Source: Gammaproteobacteria bacterium (GTDB lineage Bacteria > Pseudomonadota > Gammaproteobacteria > Ga0077536). Taken from it: a stretch of DNA of 9,553 nt. The DNA is taken from contig DPMX01000290.1 of NCBI GenBank assembly GCA_003540955.1, forward strand, positions 1-9,553. The letters run 5' to 3'. Numbering within the stretch: the stretch's first letter is position 1; each line of letters starts with the position of its first letter. The notes beneath the pieces are model-generated. The model did no database searches. It saw nothing but the letters and a program-made list of their open reading frames with translations, and had not been told where the DNA came from. The position numbers and the translations under genes were made by a program. Positions 7,589 through 9,553 of the stretch are shown one piece after another.

Positions 7589-8575
7589 GTGGATACCGGT
7601 TTGCCGAAATTAAGGGTTGGTTTTTTGCTGATGCCGTCTTTTACGATGACGGCATTTTCCGGGTTCGTAGATATGCTGCGACTCGCCGCTGATGAGGGTG
7701 ACCGGAGCAGACCCATTGGGTGCTCATGGAGCGTGCTGGGCATGCCTGAGGATGCCGTTGTGTCTAGTTGTGGTGTAAAAATCGAACCCTGGGAGCGTAT
7801 GCACAGCCCCGATCGTTTCGACTATATAGCCGTCGTCGGGGGATTACTCCACGGTGGCCAAAAGATTCCCTGGGGCACGTCTGAGTTTTTGCATGACGCA
7901 GCTAACGCTGGCATTCCTTTGATCGGGCTTTGCACGGGTTCGTTTGTTCTGGCAAATCTAGGGTTTCTTAGTGGCTACACAACGTGCGTTAGTTGGTTTC
8001 ATCGCAATGAATTTGCTTCTGAATTTCCTCGACTCAAAGTTATTTCCAACCGACTCTATGTTGTAGACCGCGATCGTTTGACGTGTGCGGGTGGGACCAG
8101 CGTAGTGCATCTTGCGGCTCGTTTAGTCAGCCGTCATTTAGGTGCCGCTGTTGCTGAAAAAAGTTTACGTATAATGATTGAGGACCATCCGCTGCCGGGC
8201 AATACGCCGCAACCAGAGCAAGTTATCACCCATGCGGCTCAGGACCCGGTTGTGAAAAGGGCGATGTTGGTGATCGAAGAAAACTTAGGGGGCTCGGAAA
8301 ACCTCGGAAAATTGGCTGATATAACTAAAGTCAGTACTCGACAGTTGCAGCGCCGCTTCGTCGCAGATATTGGTATAACTGCGGAAGAGTATCGGTCTCG
8401 ACTGCGAGTTACTCGTGCGAAATGGCTGGTCCAACACACACGGATGCCTCTGACCGAGGTTGGTGTTGAGTGTGGATTTGCTGACGGCGCCCACTTATCG
8501 CGGTCATTTCGGAGATACTTTGGTATGTCCCCGTCGGAGATTCGGAAAGAAACTAAAACACATCGAATTAGTTAA
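7589..8575 (+). CDS. GlxA-family AraC-type transcriptional regulator, probable sox regulator
   Basis: This protein (328 residues from GTG 7589) has the two GlxA-family parts. Residues 8-185 form a DJ-1/PfpI-like sensor domain beginning LRVGFLLMPSF, with a nucleophile-elbow-like GLCTGSF (Cys115) and CAGGTS near 166-171. Residues 222-322 form an AraC double helix-turn-helix, with TRQLQRRF near 250-257 and GFADGAHLSRSFRRYFG at 296-312. The family includes GbdR (glycine betaine and dimethylglycine) and SouR (sarcosine), both activators of methylglycine catabolism in Pseudomonas. With divergent soxBDAG, a sarcosine-responsive activator is the best inference, but orthology is not shown. I prefer GTG 7589 because it has CCAGG eight bases upstream, gives a normal lead into the sensor domain and leaves room for promoters. 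GTG 7484, with AGAGG eight bases upstream, would add 35 lysine- and serine-rich residues and remains possible. Confidence 0.9.
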   Translation: MDTGLPKLRVGFLLMPSFTMTAFSGFVDMLRLAADEGDRSRPIGCSWSVLGMPEDAVVSSCGVKIEPWERMHSPDRFDYIAVVGGLLHGGQKIPWGTSEFLHDAANAGIPLIGLCTGSFVLANLGFLSGYTTCVSWFHRNEFASEFPRLKVISNRLYVVDRDRLTCAGGTSVVHLAARLVSRHLGAAVAEKSLRIMIEDHPLPGNTPQPEQVITHAAQDPVVKRAMLVIEENLGGSENLGKLADITKVSTRQLQRRFVADIGITAEEYRSRLRVTRAKWLVQHTRMPLTEVGVECGFADGAHLSRSFRRYFGMSPSEIRKETKTHRIS

Positions 8576-8625
8576 ACAGCAGGTCGTCTTTAGGAAAAAA
8601 TATGACGTTTCAGGTCAAGAATTTA

Positions 8626-8647
8626 TCGAGTGATCGTCTACACTCGA
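8626..8647. repeat. Short perfect inverted repeat, possible operator or hairpin
   Basis: TCGAGTG (8626-8632) and CACTCGA (8641-8647) are perfect reverse complements around an eight-base loop. The element lies about 50 bp after the regulator's stop codon. No T run follows on the plus strand, so it is a poor intrinsic terminator. A 22-bp dyad of this shape could also be a binding site upstream of the amidase gene. Confidence 0.45.
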
Positions 8648-8649
8648 GG

Positions 8650-8699
8650 CTCAGTCGAAATACGGCCTTAAACGTGGAATGGGTTGTATACTGACTGAG
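8650..8699. repeat. Inverted repeat CTCAGTC/GACTGAG spanning a putative -10 box
   Basis: CTCAGTC (8650-8656) and GACTGAG (8693-8699) pair perfectly over seven bases with a 36-base loop. The loop holds TATACT (8687-8692), directly next to the right arm. The arms could be half-sites on either side of a promoter or the stem of a leader hairpin. A 7-bp match at this distance can also occur by chance. Confidence 0.3.
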
Positions 8700-8818
8700 T
8701 ATGACTTGATGGCTGGGGTTTGTAACGAAATCACCGTAGAGGAGTCGGGGTTCCCTTCTGTCAACCGTTCGGTCGAAAATATGAAGATTTAATCGAAACC
8801 CACGTTTGAGGATACGTC

Positions 8819-9457
8819 ATGAGCGAAGAATTCGATCTATATGAAGTTGGTGGCTACGGTACTGGAAAAATTGGCTTTGGTAACACTTTAGGTATTGTCT
8901 CAGTAGATATGATGAATTGTGTCACCAACACCAAGGCACCTATGGGACGGAGCCCGATGGGACAGGGTGCAGTCGAGAATTGCTCGGAGTTATTTGAAGC
9001 AGCGCGTAAAAATGGGGTTCCAATCGTGCATTGTCAGACTGCCTTCCAGGCTGATTTTAGTGACATGCCACCCTGGAAAGTCGCCTGTATGAAAGAATGG
9101 ATCCTTGGTTCCTGGGAGGTCGAGATTGATCAACGGCTATGGCGTGAAGGTGATGTGTTGGTTTGCAAGAAAACACCGTCGATATTTTTCGGCACGCATT
9201 GTGCTTCGATTATGAATATGCACGGGGTGGATACGATCATCGTTACCGGTGCGAATACCAGCGGTTGCATTCGCGCTACCTCGATCGACAGCTTTGCTCT
9301 CGGGTATAAGACTATTGTCCCGGAGGAATGTGTCTACGATCAGGGTTCGGTCGCTCATCGTCAGAATTTGGAAGATATTGGTAAACGTTATGTCGACGTT
9401 GAGCCCTTCGAGATTGTGTATGAGCGCGTTAAAACAGCAAAACAGCTACCGGCTTAA
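8819..9457 (+). CDS. Isochorismatase-family amidase, probable N-carbamoylsarcosine amidohydrolase
   Basis: This 212-residue cysteine hydrolase has the isochorismatase fold. The catalytic triad is visible: Asp30 in GIVSVDMMN, Lys117 (or Lys118) in CKKTPSIFFGT and Cys150 in GANTSGCIRAT, where the cis-peptide region precedes the nucleophile. The SGCIRATSID stretch and the following GYKTIVPEECVYD (162-174) are typical of the N-carbamoylsarcosine amidase branch, which hydrolyses N-carbamoylsarcosine to sarcosine, carbon dioxide and ammonia (EC 3.5.1.59). The ATG at 8819 is preceded by GAGGA with a six-base spacer. A hyuA-like gene starts 26 bp downstream, so the two are probably cotranscribed. Context with HyuA on one side and sarcosine oxidase on the other supports the substrate. 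Other ureido acids or amides cannot be excluded from sequence alone. The fold is near certain and the substrate is moderate. Confidence 0.87.
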   Translation: MSEEFDLYEVGGYGTGKIGFGNTLGIVSVDMMNCVTNTKAPMGRSPMGQGAVENCSELFEAARKNGVPIVHCQTAFQADFSDMPPWKVACMKEWILGSWEVEIDQRLWREGDVLVCKKTPSIFFGTHCASIMNMHGVDTIIVTGANTSGCIRATSIDSFALGYKTIVPEECVYDQGSVAHRQNLEDIGKRYVDVEPFEIVYERVKTAKQLPA

Positions 9458-9483
9458 TTACTGACTCATTTTCTGGAATCTAC

Positions 9484-9553
9484 ATGAAACATAGACTCGC
9501 GGCCGACATAGGCGGCACTTTTACAGACCTCGTGCTGCTAGACGAGGATGGCA
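9484..9553 (+). CDS. Hydantoinase/oxoprolinase family protein, HyuA-like (partial, 3' end missing)
   Basis: Only the first 23 codons are in the window, from ATG 9484, 26 bp after the amidase stop and with a weak GGA six bases upstream. They encode the start MKHRLAADIGGTFTDLVLL. The DIGGTFTD motif at residues 8-15 is the phosphate-binding loop that opens the ATP-dependent hydantoinase A and 5-oxoprolinase family (ASKHA fold). Full members have about 700 residues and usually work with a HyuB partner encoded next door. Next to an N-carbamoylsarcosine amidase-like gene, an ATP-dependent N-methylhydantoinase (EC 3.5.2.14) is the most economical reading. A 23-residue stretch cannot separate this from other hydantoinases, acetone carboxylase-like proteins or oxoprolinases. 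Confidence 0.8.
   Translation, partial: MKHRLAADIGGTFTDLVLLDEDG

Larger units (their letters stand above)
8576..8818. other. Intergenic leader/control region upstream of the amidase gene
   Basis: These 243 bp separate the regulator from the amidase gene and hold no recognisable gene. Two perfect 7-bp inverted repeats occur, at 8626-8647 and 8650-8699. A TATACT hexamer (8687-8692) could be a -10 box, but it has no matching -35, as may occur at an activator-dependent promoter. Two very short frames are open, 30 codons from ATG 8602 (with AGGA six bases upstream) and 37 codons from ATG 8679 to the TAA at 8790-8792. Neither resembles a protein I know. The amidase ribosome binding site GAGGA lies at 8808-8812. 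Confidence 0.5.

Noticed and set aside
8626..8647. Intrinsic terminator after the regulator gene
   Set aside because: The stem is only seven base pairs with no T run after it on the plus strand, so it is listed as an inverted repeat instead.
8602..8694. 30-codon frame from ATG 8602 with AGGA six bases upstream
   Set aside because: The spacing is acceptable, but the frame is very short, shows no known motif and overlaps the two inverted repeats. I would not call it a gene without conservation.

Overview
The window reads as a bacterial catabolic locus centred on sarcosine (N-methylglycine). It holds a complete heterotetrameric sarcosine oxidase operon in the canonical order soxB-soxD-soxA-soxG, a divergent AraC-type regulator of the GlxA family, an isochorismatase-fold amidase that looks like N-carbamoylsarcosine amidohydrolase, and the first codons of an ATP-dependent hydantoinase (HyuA family). 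Base composition is roughly balanced. SoxBDAG, GlxA regulators and DUF819 proteins together suggest a proteobacterium; nothing here fixes the genus. No RNA gene, insertion sequence, CRISPR array or phage gene was seen.

Layout. 1-980 (+): 3' part of a short, MetE C-domain-like zinc methyltransferase, cut by the window edge. 1165-2298 (+): DUF819 multi-pass membrane protein. 2308-7454 (-): soxB (6201-7454), soxD (5893-6192), soxA (2885-5896) and soxG (2308-2898), with 8 bp between soxB and soxD, a 4-bp ATGA overlap between soxD and soxA, and a 14-bp overlap between soxA and soxG. The operon ends 9 bp from the stop codon of the convergent DUF819 gene. 7455-7588: divergent control region. 7589-8575 (+; possible start 7484): GlxA-family regulator. 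8576-8818: untranslated leader or control region with two perfect 7-bp inverted repeats. 8819-9457 (+): amidase. 9484-9553 (+): start of hyuA, running off the edge.

How the genes fit together. In the N-methylhydantoin route of creatinine breakdown, an ATP-dependent N-methylhydantoinase makes N-carbamoylsarcosine, an amidohydrolase releases sarcosine, and sarcosine oxidase gives glycine plus a one-carbon unit that SoxA can pass to tetrahydrofolate. The right half of the window (amidase, HyuA) would supply the substrate of the left half (SoxBDAG). The regulator in between is of the family that includes the known sarcosine and glycine-betaine sensors. The DUF819 protein is a candidate transporter and the MetE-like protein a candidate methyl transferase, but their links to the pathway rest on position only. 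Substrates are inferred from family and context, not shown by the sequence.
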